From Ectobius pallidus (lineage: Eukaryota; Arthropoda; Insecta; Blattodea; Ectobiidae), in the NCBI GenBank assembly GCA_964059195.1, contig CAXKWD010000002.1:162756559-162820558 (forward strand): a stretch of 64,000 nucleotides of DNA, read 5' to 3'. Positions 11,640 to 22,627 of the stretch are shown here, piece by piece. The position numbers were made by a program, and so were the translations under genes. The notes beneath the pieces were generated by a model, which was not told the DNA's origin, made no database searches, and saw only the letters and a program-made list of their open reading frames with translations. Positions within the stretch are counted from its first letter, which is position 1. Every line of letters begins with the position of its first letter.

Positions 11640-11665
11640 CTGATGATGACGCTATGACGTCGAAA
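11640..11665 (+). other. Hammerhead-like core motif, right hairpin arm
   Basis: CTGATGA, an unpaired T, a GACG/CGTC stem with a CTATGA loop, then GAAA. It is the mirror of the motif at 1416-1441, conserved because the arms are inverted copies. The stem I partner is not found. Confidence 0.3.
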
Positions 11666-12239
11666 TGCATCTCTACCTAATGAAAACTAAGAAAGCTGAA
11701 GAGTATAAGAGATAATTCACCACATACTATTCAAGATCTGCTAGTCGATCCAAGAAAAGGAACCACATAAATTAATAATTATTCTTAATATTGACAATAT
11801 TATAATTGACTTTCATAATAGTAAACAGCCGCACTAAATACAAGAAGAAGGAGCTAAGTGCATTTCATCTATACAATTTTTGTGACACACATAAACATTG
11901 CACGATATTTTAACAATTGACAATATGTGAATGCCTCAGCTCAAGTTCACAAATTTATGCTATATTTTAAATAATAAGTGACAAGATCAATTTTATAATT
12001 TTATTACTGATTATTGTAAATATTTTATTTTGACAATACATTGAGCTCAATGTCGCTTTAATATCCTGTCTTATAAAGTAATGAATTAATTTAATTTATT
12101 AAGTATTTTAATACACAATAAAAGCTAAATTTACAGCATATTTTAGTTTTCTCTTTTTCTTCTCATATAAACTTCAGCTTTTTGTTTTTAATATTAGTGG
12201 TATATAGGCGGAATTTACCTAAACTAACTAATTATATAT

Positions 12240-12610
12240 TTATACCACTGGAGAAAATGAAACTAATCAACTATTGTTTTAGTTTGTTTTAATCTTAGTT
12301 CTTTGCTCCTAGTATTCAAAAGGAATTGGTGACTCATATGTTTTTGTATTGGTATTGCCATCTAGATTAAGGTTTCAGTTGTTTGCCCCTTATCAATTAC
12401 AGCATATCCCCGGAAAACTTCGAAAACCACTAAAATCCACAGAAAATGAGTACGTTTTAATTTACTAAAATCCTTCTTCTTTGTTCCTAATATTCCCAGG
12501 GAATTTCTGACTTACATATTTTTTGTTGGCATTGTCATCTAGATTAAGGTTTCAGTTGTTTTCCCGTTATCAATTACAGCATACCCCCGGAAAACCACGG
12601 AAATCCACAG
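12240..12610 (+). repeat. ~175 bp tandem repeat, continuation of left arm (2 monomers)
   Basis: Two more direct-orientation monomers (landmarks near 12320 and 12498) continue the array interrupted by the giant hairpin. Confidence 0.75.
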
Positions 12611-13070
12611 AATTTCTAGAACTCGGAACGTGTGATCTACACTCACTGAAACCGTTATTGCGAAGTAATTCTTTTGCTTCAGGTGTGTCCTTTGCAGGTT
12701 CAAAAGGGTGAGTATGTGGACTACGAGGTATCTGCCATAATTGTGATGGTCACATGCAAAGAAGAGGGGAATCATATCTTCTAAATATGCCAAGTCTAAG
12801 TCAAAGTTGTTTTCTTTAGTTTTTAGTTACTCGCTGAAACCTCAAAATCAATGACACTTTGTCCATATTACCAATCCAAAATTGTGCTGTTTTACCCACT
12901 CTAACTTCAGTCAAGAAAGTTTAGTAGTGACTGTGGAAGGTTGGGCAAGATAAATTATCATTCACAGATGTCAAATTAGAATATGAAGGGTGTTCTGCCA
13001 GGTTTTCAATCGCTTTCATCACTTCAGCATCAGAATTTTTTTCAGTATTCTTTGTCATGCTGTAATTGGT
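12600..13070 (-). pseudogene. Decayed coding fragment in the spacer between satellite arms
   Basis: On the minus strand, short conceptual stretches join across several frame changes: WIGNMDKVSLILRFQRVTK near 12860, DMIPLFFACDHHNYGRYL near 12760, then HPFEPAKDTPEAKELL and SHVPSSRNSVD near 12620. The residue bias looks like genuine old coding sequence. It resembles an unnamed protein family that I recall from repeats in many invertebrates, but I cannot name it or assign a function. It fills the non-repeated centre of the foldback-like unit, so it may be the remnant of the element's own protein or a captured gene piece. Confidence 0.35.
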
Positions 13071-13074
13071 AAGG

Positions 13075-14850
13075 GGAAAACAACGGAAACCTTAAACTAT
13101 ATGGCAATAGCAACACAAATTATGTGATTCAGAAATTCCCTGGGAATATTAGTATCAAAGAGCAAAGATTTTTTAAAAAATAAACAAACTCAATTTCTCC
13201 GGATTTTCGTGGTTTTCGGAGTTTTCCAGAGATATGGTGTAATTGATAAGGGGAAAACAACTGACCCCTTAATCTAGATGGCAATACCAGCACAAAAGCA
13301 TATGAGTCACAAATTCTCTTTGAATATTAGGAGCAAAGAATTACGATTAAAAAAAAATTAAAACAAAGTAATTTTCTCCGGATTTCCGTGGTTTTGAGGG
13401 TTTACGTGGATATTTTGTAGTTGATAACGGGCAAACAACTGAAACCTTAAACTAGATGGCAATACCAACAAAACAAAAACATATGAGTCAGAAATTCCCT
13501 GGGAATATTAGGAGCAAAGAACAAAGATTTTAAAGAAATTTTTAAAAAGTCAATTTCTCCGGATTCCCGTGGTTTTCGAAGCTTTCTGGAGATAATGCTA
13601 TAATCAGTGCCGTATTTAAGCCTAGGCAGCTGCCTAGGGCGGCAGATTTGAAGGGGCGGCTTTTAAGCTGTTACTGTTTAAAAAATATATTAAAATTTTA
13701 TTCATAACTCTTCAAAATAGTAAACTAATGTAACGCACAATGAAACAGAAATGAATGACATTGACAACAATACACACCTATTTATTTATTTACTGATTTA
13801 TTTATTATTATATATTATTATTATTACTAATATTATTAGCCATTTCAGTTACAATAATGCTTATTGTAGGTTACTTTGTGGTACATTCATGTGGAAAAAA
13901 GGGGGCGAAAATATTTTTCTCTGCCTAGGGGCGCTTAAGTAGCTAAATACGCCCCTGGCTATAATTCATAAGGGGGCAAACAACTGAAACTTTAATCCAG
14001 ATGGCAATACCAACAAAAAGCATACGAATCAGAAATTTCTGGGCATATTAGGAGCTAAGAACAAAGATTTTCAAGATTTTTTTTTAAGTCAATTTCTTCG
14101 GATTCCCGTGGTTTTCGGAGTTTTCTGGAGATATGCTATAATTCATAAGGGGCAAACAACTGAAACCTTAATCTAGATGGCAATACTAACAAAAAAACAT
14201 ACGAGTCAGAAATTCCTGGGCATATTAGGAGCAAAGAACGAAGATTTAAAAAATTAAACCACAATCATTTTCTCCGTATATACGTGGTTTTCCGAGGATA
14301 CGCTGTAATTGGCAAGGGGCAAACAACTGAAACCTTAATCTAGATGGCAATACCAACACAAAAACATATGATTCACCAATTCCCTTTGAATACTAGGAGC
14401 AAAGAACAAATATATTGAAAAATTAAAACGAAGACATTTTCTCCGGATTTCCGTGGTTTTCGGAGTTTTCCGGGGATATGCTGTAATTGATAAGGGGCAA
14501 ACAACTGAAACCTTAATCTAGAAGGTAATGCCAACAAAAAGACATATGAGTCTGAAGCAAAGAACAAAGATTTTAAAAATAAAACATAGTCACCCTTAAT
14601 ACGTGGTTTTCCGGGGATATGCTGTAATTTGTAAAGAGCAAACAACTGAAACCTTAAAGTAGATGTCAAACCAACAAAAATGTGTGAGTCAGAAATTCCC
14701 TGGGAATATCAGGAGCAAAGAACAATGAAATATTAAAACAAATTCATTTTCTGCGGATTTCCGGGTAAACGGGGATATGTTTGATAAGGGGCAAACAACT
14801 AAAAACTTAAACTAGATGGCAATACCAACAACAAATATGTGTCGGAAATT
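13075..14850 (-). repeat. ~175 bp tandem repeat, inverted right arm (about 8 monomers)
   Basis: Monomers run in the orientation opposite to those at 172-850. The inverted landmark (CAGAAATTCCCTGGGAATAT) recurs near 13128, 13308, 13488, 14030, 14206, 14375 and 14690. A hAT-type MITE interrupts it at 13605-13957. Short apparent ORFs here are artefacts of the repeat. Confidence 0.8.
13605..13957. mobile_element. hAT-type MITE (353 bp)
   Basis: Terminal inverted repeats CAGTGCCGTATTTA and TAAATACGCCCCTG begin and end with CAG/CTG. A perfect 8 bp duplication, GCTATAAT, flanks it (13597-13604 and 13958-13965). Eight-base duplications and CAG-type ends are characteristic of hAT elements. No transposase is encoded. 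Confidence 0.9.
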
Positions 14851-14878
14851 CCCACGGGGGGGGGGGGGGGGAAGGGTT

Positions 14879-15146
14879 CATATTGCTGGCCCATGGTCTA
14901 AGAAGGTAATTACTATTACAACATGAAATGTAGAGTTGCTGTAAATAAGAGACATTAAAATAAAAAAAATTAATAAAAATAAAAAAAAAACTTTTTTGAG
15001 TATAGAATGAAATATAACTGAAAGCGCATGCAAAAACAGTTTAACCCTTATGCTCTAAAACTTGAGAAACCTATAGGTATTTGCAAATTAATTTAAAATA
15101 GCTTCAGCTGACACACAAAAATGTTCCAAGGATATTTACTCACTGT
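14879..15146. other. Unassigned AT-rich stretch
   Basis: About 270 bp of A-rich sequence with no recognisable feature. Confidence 0.4.
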
Positions 15147-15672
15147 TAGCGCAAGCCCTAACAGTGTTTTGTGATTAATTTGTCTTTTTTCATTATGTGC
15201 TCTCATGTCATGATCACTCGAATATCAATCTATGATACCAACCACCAGAGCGCAGCACTTGTGTGTTGTGTGCGCAGTCCTTCGATAGCCACGAGACACT
15301 TTGTTCTTGTGTGAAAAGGAGCTTGCATTAATGACCACCTACACGGAAGCTCCAAAGCATGCTCTGGAGTAGCTAGGCAATTATGCCTAATTCCAATGTG
15401 TTACGGTCGTGAATTCTATAATACCAGGTGTGTGCTGGGTACATTTAGCTATGCTATTATTTGTGAAGGAGTAATCTTATTACTTGCAGTTTTATGCACG
15501 TTAGTGCTACAACTCATTGTCTTCTAAGCCTCGTGTCAAATCGTTACAACTCATCAACTGAGTTTTATGTATAAAACATTGAGTATTACTGCTATTAATA
15601 TTAAATATATTTAGCAATTGTGTCAGCCTATTTGAAACATATAGCAGCTCAGTAATTTGACATACTGAATCA
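15147..15672 (+). repeat. Dispersed ~0.5 kb repeat, copy A
   Basis: It is strongly similar along its length to 34727-35250, in the same orientation. Shared blocks include CCCTAACAGTGTTTTGTGAT, GAGCGCAGCA, AGCCACGAGA and TGTGTCAGCCTATT. There is no open frame, tRNA-like promoter or inverted end. It could be a long terminal repeat, an untranslated LINE end or an unknown SINE. Confidence 0.7.
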
Positions 15673-16071
15673 GTTTTTTGTTCTCTGTGCTCATGTCCAT
15701 GTCTAGCGTCCATTATACACTTTGTGATATAATATTCTTTGAATTGTAATAGTTGTTATATTTATTTCAAGTGTGTTGTTTTGCTGCATATTAAAGTATT
15801 CCTTCAGTTTTCATAACAGATATTTTATGTTTGCTAAGTGAGAATTTTGGATCCCTGATATCCAGTACCTGGAGTTCATTTGCTCAACGTGGTCAGCCCA
15901 CGTGGTCCTCCGAAACCTTCTCCATCATTTTCAGATTTTTTTATACCGTTATTTGTTCTCCGGACCGGATGTACTACATTTGGTTCCGGGCAAGCATCTT
16001 GCACATACATTTTTGTCCTTCCGATATGGATCTTGCTGATGCAAGAATCAAGTGAAAACTTTAATTAACAA
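15673..16071. other. Unassigned stretch before the second nest
   Basis: There is nothing recognisable here. Short open frames at 15831-16068 have no domain and no repeat support. Confidence 0.35.
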
Positions 16072-16983
16072 TAGGGGAGAATGTGGAGGGATGGGACATT
16101 CAATATAATACAAAAACTACATTTGAAATTCTTACCAAATTGCTCTCAGAAGTTTGCAACAGTAATAGTATGCTATATTAGAAAGTATGGTGGATGTTAT
16201 GCTGTACCTTTATGAGAAAACTAACTTCCTTCAGTTTTTTCAGTAAATTATACGGATCATTCCATATCAAATCAACCAATAAAAATATAATTTTTAACCT
16301 TGAGGTTTTCAAAATGGCTCATATTCAGTGATTGTGTTCTGTACATCACTATGACCAAAAGTAAAAAGTTTTAATTTTTTTTGACCTTTCGTTTTGGAGT
16401 TATACGTTTTTGAAAATTATAGAATGACAGTTTTCAAGAACGTTTTGAGATATTAAAAAGCATGTAACTCAAAAACGGTTTGTCCAAGAAAGCTAAAATT
16501 TGTACCATTCTTTTTAGAATTACAAGGGCTTTAATTTGAAATGTAACTTGACTGTAACACATCACTGTATATTTCTTCCAAAAACTCAACAAATTTTTTT
16601 TATTAAAACTTAAAATCGGAATTTTTAATTTTTATGAAAAAAATATATTTTATTCCAAACCTCTTTAGTAAGTTGTGTACAAATTTTCATGATGTAATTT
16701 TTCTGGTTTCTTACTAAAATTAATTTTTATATGAATTGAGGCATATAGAAATTCTGGTAAATTCATTCATTGTTATTCTATTAAAAATTAATCATACTGT
16801 TGTAATTAAGCTTGCTCTAATACTAATTTACTTTTAGGTAGATTTCGAAGAAAATCTACCTATTGCAATGGATACCATGTCATGATTTTCGAAAAATTCT
16901 TTCATATCTTTACGTTTCATGCTCCCCTAAGTACGAAGCCACCGCCCGTTCAAAAAAAATTTTTTGTGATATTTATATATATA

Positions 16984-17999
16984 CTAGCTGAAAAGGCCCG
17001 GCATCGCCCGGGCTTTGTATTTTTTAATTTGAAATTAATTTATGGAGGACTTTCGATTTTGAAACTCTAGGTCCTTATATAATATGTATGTAGAACTTGA
17101 AATGAAGAAAAAGATTTATCACACTCAAATTATTCCATCAGAAAACGCTAGATATAGCTTTTTATGGCTCATAGAGGATGTCGAATGCTGCATTCCGTTG
17201 CTTCTATACATCATGCCTGGGTGGGGTTGAAATAAGAAGAAACATAAATTTCATAAAATTGTATTTGGCTTGACGGAAAATTTTATTTCTCATTCTCATC
17301 TTACAACCGTTTAGGGGCTGAAATAAAAGAGAAATGTAGTATCACTTTCATACTTTCCTCCCCTAAAACCCGGGTCATAATAAACTGCGAGCATAGGACT
17401 CCAAATGTTCCATCCCATGCTTAGGGCCTATGATAAATCTCAACTAATACAAAGCCTATGGATAACGTATAAGCGGAAAGGATTATTTACAGACTTCTGA
17501 TATAGCATACTCACACACTTAAGTTATCCCTGCAATACGACTTCTTATTCTACATCAAAATGTGAAGTGAGAAAATATTTCTTATGTCGAGGGTAGAGAA
17601 AGTTATGTGACTACATCACACTGTGCTTTATTTTCGTGGATTTCATTTTCAGTAATTATTTTCGCCAATATATTACATCGATGGAATCATAAATCGTTAA
17701 AGTCCAGCATTAGGCTATATAGTTGCCAAGGCCCTATGTAATCACAGTAAACAATTCACTGTTGTCATGTGAACTGAACAGCATTTCATTGTTTTCAGTA
17801 TAATATTCTCAGAAATTATATAATTTTCAAGGGAAGGACTGATTTGTTTCAATTTTAATGTTGACCGCTATACTTCCCGGGCTTAACAGGGTATATGTGC
17901 AAAATTTCGTGTAAATTGGTAAAGAAATGTAGATTTGTATAAGGAACAAACATACATACCCACATATCCACAAACACACATTCAACTTTATATATTAGA
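16984..17999 (-). mobile_element. Non-autonomous Helitron, copy 1 (1016 bp)
   Basis: Read on the minus strand it starts with TC (TCTAATATATAAAG, ending at 17999) and ends with CTAG (16984-16987), preceded by a GC-rich hairpin (GCCCGGGCGATGCCGGGC, 16997-17014). It sits between A and T, as Helitrons do, with no target duplication. Its interior matches the copy at 29666-30707. No Rep/helicase is encoded. Confidence 0.8.
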
Positions 18000-18653
18000 T
18001 ATATATTTATATCTTTACACGATAGCGGCCGTAATTTTGAAGATATTTGAACCAAATTTTAATATGTTATTTCTTGGCCCAATAGTTCGGACAAGTTCGT
18101 TAATGAGCAAAATTGGCCCAAGGGGGTGGTCGGGGGAGGGGGTTGAAATTTTAAAAAATGTATATCTCGGCCCCTATGAAGTATGGAGGGAAACTTTGTT
18201 TGAATAAATTAGAGTACTCCCTATGGAGTTCACAGTGACACCAACGATTCGGGGGTTCGAGTGAGGGTGGGGGTGGGGGCGGGGGATGAAAATTCGAAAC
18301 TTTTGAAACCACGTCTTTTGGGGTATCGTTGAAAAGCTCTTGATGAGTACTCTACAAATCAATAAATAGTTTCTTGATAGCTCTCATATGAAGCGAGATT
18401 TTAATGTTTGAAAATAATAACACTTAAAAGAATTATTATAATATCATAATTTTGTCTTGTTTAGCGGCTTTGCTAATTTTATTCATTGCTGATCTTGAGC
18501 ACGGCCTCCCAGAATATTATATCCTATTCTTGTTGTCAAAACAAATGATTGTAGGCTCTTCCTCTTTACTGCAGGTTTGCCATGCCAAGGCTAAAAAAGA
18601 AGAGTGCTGCGCAGCGATAATAAATTAAACCAAAAGCACTTTGAAATCTACCT
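18000..18653. other. Non-coding remainder of the unclassified insertion
   Basis: This holds two G-rich tracts (18120-18142 and 18250-18285) in a generally AT-rich context and no convincing gene. Confidence 0.35.
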
Positions 18654-19025
18654 CAGCCTGTAGGCCTGCCTAAAGGGATTTTTTTACATTAGGGCCTATA
18701 CCCTAAAAGTTTATTTGATAAAAGTTAGGTCTATATAATAGGATGATGATGGTCCATATGGTAAAATAACAACTGAAAATAACAAGAGTTACTGAATCAG
18801 TGACATGTTTCTTTCCTCCTGTTGAAACTTGCAACCCCTCAGTCAGCAGTTCTTTCTCACTACAGTCATTGTGTCATTTTTATAAGTGCCTTTTAGCCTA
18901 CCGTATTTAATTATTTTATGATATGAAACGTTAATTATAACTGTTCAATTAAGAATATAACTGGCAAAATAACTTTATATATGGGCCTGTAGATTTTTTT
19001 ACCTAAACGTTGGTCTTGTGCAAGA

Positions 19026-20853
19026 ATGGAATGTGAATTTGGTATTAGTAACTATATGGCAAGGAAAGTAAAAGAACTTCTGGAAGAAAAGGGGATACTA
19101 TCAACTCCTGACCCAAAACCTGGAAGAACTCTACCTCCCGAAACAGCTGTTTTGGTAAAGAAATTTTATAATAATGATGAAGTGAGTAGGCAAATGTCTG
19201 GGAAAAAGAGATTATGTCTCCATGGGTAAGGAAATTGAAGGAAAGTCAATCCTTGTTCAAAAAAGGTTGATTTTGGGAAATTTGCGTGAAATTTACAAAC
19301 TTTTCAAATCAAACTTCCCTGATTTAAAAATTGGCTTTTCGAAGTTTGCAGAACTGAGGCCCAAGAACTGCATTATTGCTGGTGCCACTGGCACTCAATC
19401 TGTGTGTGTGTGCACTGCACACCAGAATATGAAGCTCATGTTTTCAGGAGGAAGATTAAATAAACTAACACTGCCTGGATCTGACAGTCCTCTAACGAGT
19501 TACAAGGAATGTATGGCTAAAGTTATGTGCAATCCACCATTACAGGCATGCTTCCTAAATGAATGTGACTATTGTCCCACAATTGAGGACTTTAAGGAAG
19601 CTTTAACCGAGTGTTTCGAGGAGGAAATAATTGACAACATTACTTATAAACAGTGGATTACTGTAGACAGGTGTAATTTCGAAACATTTAAAAAACCAGT
19701 TGACAAGTTCGTCCAAGAATTTTGCAGTCAATTGGGTAATCTTAAAAAACATGATTTTATTGCAAAACAACAATCATTTTTCTTCTCTGAAACAAAATCC
19801 TCATTGGAAGAAAATGAAGCTGTAGTAACTTGTGATTTTGCCGAAAATTATTCAATTGTTCTAAAAGATGAGGCTCAAGGGTTTCATTGGAACAATTCTA
19901 TGGCTACTGTGCACCCTTTTGTAATATATTTCAAGGAAAGAAATCAAGAAACAGGAAAACAAGAGCTAGTTAACTGGAGCTTTGTATTTATATCAGATTG
20001 CCTAGCACACAATACTGTTCTTGTTCATGCTTTCCAGAAAAAATTAATGCTATATCTAAGAAATTATCTACGAAACTTGAAAAAGCTGTACTATTTTTCA
20101 GACGGTTCAGCTCCACAATACAAAAATCGTAAGAATTTTCTGAACCTCTGCTATCACAAAGAGGACTTTGATGGACTTGAAGCTGAGTGGCATTTTTATG
20201 CTACATCACATGGAAAGGGAGTTTGTGATGGAGTAGGGGGTACAGTCAAAAGGCTTGCCGCCAAAGCCAGCCTCCAAAATCCATTAGAAAATCAAATTTT
20301 AACACCTTTCCAGCTTTTTCAGTGGGGTGTGCAGCATTTACCATCCATCACATTTTTCTACACAACCAATGAAGAGTATTCTGATGAAGAAAAAGTTCTG
20401 AAATCAAGGTTTGAAGAAGCTGTGGCAATCTCGGGGACCCAGAAATGTCATGCCTTCATTCCTTTAGACCTAAATAGGGTAAAAACCAAAGTATACTCAT
20501 TTTCTGATGATTCAGAAACACATAGAGCACAGATCAGCCCTGGTGATGAAGACATTCCATTTGAAGATGTTGTGGGTTTTGTTGCTTGTGCTTATGATAA
20601 AGAGTGGTGGTTGGTGCATGTTGACTCAAAAGATGATGTTGAAAAGAAAATTCATGTTGCCTTTCTTCATCCAAAAGGACCATCACCATCATTCTCATAT
20701 CCTAGGAGAACAGATACCCTAGCAGTGCCAATGAACTATGTTTTGTGCAAACTGAATCCAACCACAGCAACAGGTAGAACCTACCAAGTTCCAGCGGAGG
20801 AGATGGCCAAAGCGACACAAGTTTTGGCAAAGAAGAAAAACCACCTCTACTGA
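19026..20853 (+). pseudogene. Sola-like transposase, one frameshift
   Basis: The first part, 19026-19229, encodes a Lys/Glu-rich N-terminus. A single-base frame change near 19205-19220 joins it to 19222-20853 (543 codons), giving a ~600-residue protein. Conserved-looking blocks in the second part are GFSKFAELRPKNC (about residue 40), a Cys-rich segment (SVCVCTAHQN near 60, CFLNECDYCP near 110), VTCDFAENYSIV (about 203, a candidate first catalytic Asp), YYFSDGSAPQYKN (about 292, candidate second Asp) and ATSHGKGVCDGVGG (about 329). This arrangement fits a DDE transposase that I associate with Sola-type elements; the exact superfamily is inferred. Only one lesion is visible, so the copy decayed recently. 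Confidence 0.65.
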
Positions 20854-21600
20854 TATAGAGTGTAATGAAAATTGCTCTATGATTTAAAGTAAGTTTAACT
20901 GTCTTTTAATAAAATAGATAAGATATCAATTTTCAACAGGGGGAAAGAAACATGTCACTGATTCAGTAAGGCCTGTTAGTTCCAGTTGTTATTTTACCAT
21001 ATGGACCATCATCATCTTATTATATAGACCTAAATTTTTTCAAACAAACTTTTAGGGTACAGGCCCTAATGTAAAAAAGTAAATTAGTATTAGAGTAAGT
21101 TTAATTACAACAGTATGATTAATTTTTAATAGAATAACAATGAATGAATTTACCAGAATTTCTATATGCCTCAATTCACATAAAAATTAATTTTAGTATG
21201 AAACCAGAAAAATGCCATCATGAAAATTTGTACACAACTTACTAAAGAGGTTTAGAATAAAATATATTTTTTTCATAAAATTAAAAATTCCTATTTTAAG
21301 TTTTTGATTAAAATTTTTTTTTTTGAGTTTTTGGAAGAAATATACAGTGATGTGATACAGTCAAGTTACATGTCAAATTAAAGCCCTTGTAATTCTAAAA
21401 AGAATGGTACAAATTTGAGCTTTCTAAGACCAACCGTTTTTGAGTTACATGCTTTTTAATATATCAAAACGTTCCTAAAAACTGTCATTATGTAATTTTT
21501 CCAAAAAATTTATCTCAAAAACTATAAGCCCAAAAAAGGTAAAAATCTACATTTTGTACCTACTCAGCTAATACTACCTCATATTAAAAAATCGTAACCA
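20854..21600. other. Right inverted repeat of the Sola-like element (no gene)
   Basis: The 20935-21085 part mirrors 18670-18830, and 21075-21560 mirrors 16330-16835. It is interrupted by the LINE at about 21600. Confidence 0.7.
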
Positions 21601-21688
21601 TCTGATGACGTGATGTTTGTGACTGTGTGGAGTGCGGACGTGTCTGTCTCTCGCTCGTTCAAGCAACATAACCTAACCTATTTCTAGT

Positions 21689-22627
21689 ATGGTGGGTGGA
21701 TCGACAAATGATAAATGCTGCAAGAGATGCAAAGCTAAATTAGTGACTGGTTTAAAATGCTGCATTTGTGAGAATTCTTACCATAATAGTTGTGCTAAGC
21801 TAAGCAATATTAAAATTTTGGATGATAATACTGTACAGTGCTGTGAATGTGAAACTAAGCGCGCATGTTCTGATGACCTGGAAACAAATTTTTACGAAGC
21901 CATAAGTGAAATAGCTGATTCTGAAAACAAAATTGACATTCGTATTATAAATTACATTATCCACCAAAAGGATCTTATAATTTGGGAACTTCGTGAAAGA
22001 GTTAAAATACTTACGGAACAGTTAAATACTCAAAATCACCGTGTCCAAACATCAAAACTACCTACTTCAGACCTGGATAATAAGGAATTGAATTTCAATG
22101 AAGAACCTAATAGAAGTGTTAGTGAAAATGTTATGTTAGTTTCTGGTGAAAAAGGCAACAAAGAAAATGTCCAAATTGACGGTAACATGGTTAGGGTGGT
22201 GGATTCCGCACCGGGAGAATGTAAACAAGATGGGCCCACTAGCGACTCTCAAGTACATGAAATTAAGTGGACGGATGTCGTAAAGAAAAACAAGAAAAAA
22301 TTTAGACAGAATAAACAACCGATAGTTGGCAAAAAGACTGTTAATATAGATTCTGGTCTGTCAACGGTACCCAAGAAAGGTTATTTATTTGTCTCAAGAC
22401 TTGCACCAACCACGACAGTGGCGCAACTAGAGACGTTTGTTAAGGAAAGTTTTCCTGAGGCGACCTGTGAGATGCTAAAGTCCAAATATCCTGGTGCATA
22501 CGCATCCTTTAAGGTTATCATTAATGACAGTAATATAGATCTAGCAATGGACACTGAGATTTGGCCGCAGGGTACATTAGTTACAAAGTTTTTTCAAAAG
22601 AAAATGCCTCCAGCCCAAGCCACCTAG
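21689..22627 (+). CDS. LINE ORF1 with PHD-like zinc finger
   Basis: A 312-residue protein. Residues about 10-55 form a PHD-like Cys/His finger (CCKRCKAK, CCICENSYHNSC, QCCEC). A predicted helical stretch follows (IIHQKDLIIWELRERVKILT near 88), which could form a coiled coil, then a polar linker, and a C-terminal ~75-residue domain (KKGYLFVSRL to LVTKFFQKK) that looks like an RRM-type fold. ORF1 proteins of this type bind LINE RNA and form particles. Its end overlaps the open frame of ORF2 by up to 67 bp, so ORF2 may be translated by reinitiation or frameshifting. I see no broken codon. Confidence 0.75.
   Translation: MVGGSTNDKCCKRCKAKLVTGLKCCICENSYHNSCAKLSNIKILDDNTVQCCECETKRACSDDLETNFYEAISEIADSENKIDIRIINYIIHQKDLIIWELRERVKILTEQLNTQNHRVQTSKLPTSDLDNKELNFNEEPNRSVSENVMLVSGEKGNKENVQIDGNMVRVVDSAPGECKQDGPTSDSQVHEIKWTDVVKKNKKKFRQNKQPIVGKKTVNIDSGLSTVPKKGYLFVSRLAPTTTVAQLETFVKESFPEATCEMLKSKYPGAYASFKVIINDSNIDLAMDTEIWPQGTLVTKFFQKKMPPAQAT

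Larger units (their letters stand above)
851..12229. mobile_element. Giant hairpin element, ~1.08 kb arms (hosts nested insertions)
   Basis: The left arm is 851-1741 plus 10895-11085 and the right arm is 11149-12229. Once the Kolobok-like insertion is removed the arms are about 1082 and 1081 bp, nearly perfect reverse complements, separated by a 63 nt loop (11086-11148). The tips read AGTTAGTTTAGG and CCTAAACTAACT. AATT flanks both sides (847-850 and 12230-12233) and is a plausible target duplication. No transposase is encoded in arms or loop, so the element is non-autonomous. The left arm carries the Kolobok-like insertion at a TTAA, while the right arm keeps the uninterrupted TTAA at 11340-11343. 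Both arms hold a hammerhead-like core motif (see separate entries). Confidence 0.85.
152..14878. mobile_element. Foldback-like element with tandem-repeat arms (outermost shell of nest)
   Basis: The two ends are inverted copies of each other: a C-run followed by GTGGGAATTT at 160-180 and its reverse complement (AAATTCCCAC followed by a G-run) at 14847-14871. Inside each end are tandem copies of a ~175 bp monomer, in direct orientation on the left (about 172-850 and 12240-12610) and inverted on the right (13075-14850). Long inverted repeats made of tandem subrepeats are the hallmark of Foldback/Galileo-type DNA elements, so that class is inferred. I see no clear target-site duplication, and no transposase of that family is visible. 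About 11.4 kb of the span is later insertions. It could instead be a satellite array that was inverted by recombination. Confidence 0.5.
16836..18653. mobile_element. Unclassified insertion with AGGTAGATTTCRAAG inverted ends
   Basis: It interrupts the left inverted repeat of the Sola-like element. The left end AGGTAGATTTCGAAG and the reverse complement of the right end (AGGTAGATTTCAAAG) differ at one base. It contains a Helitron (16984-17999) and about 650 bp of its own sequence with G-rich tracts (near 18120 and 18260). No coding region is seen. The superfamily is unknown. Confidence 0.5.

Noticed and set aside
1416..11665. Complete, active hammerhead ribozyme
   Set aside because: Only the core and stem II can be drawn. 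Stem I and a cleavage site with pairing flanks were not found, so it is reported as a motif only.
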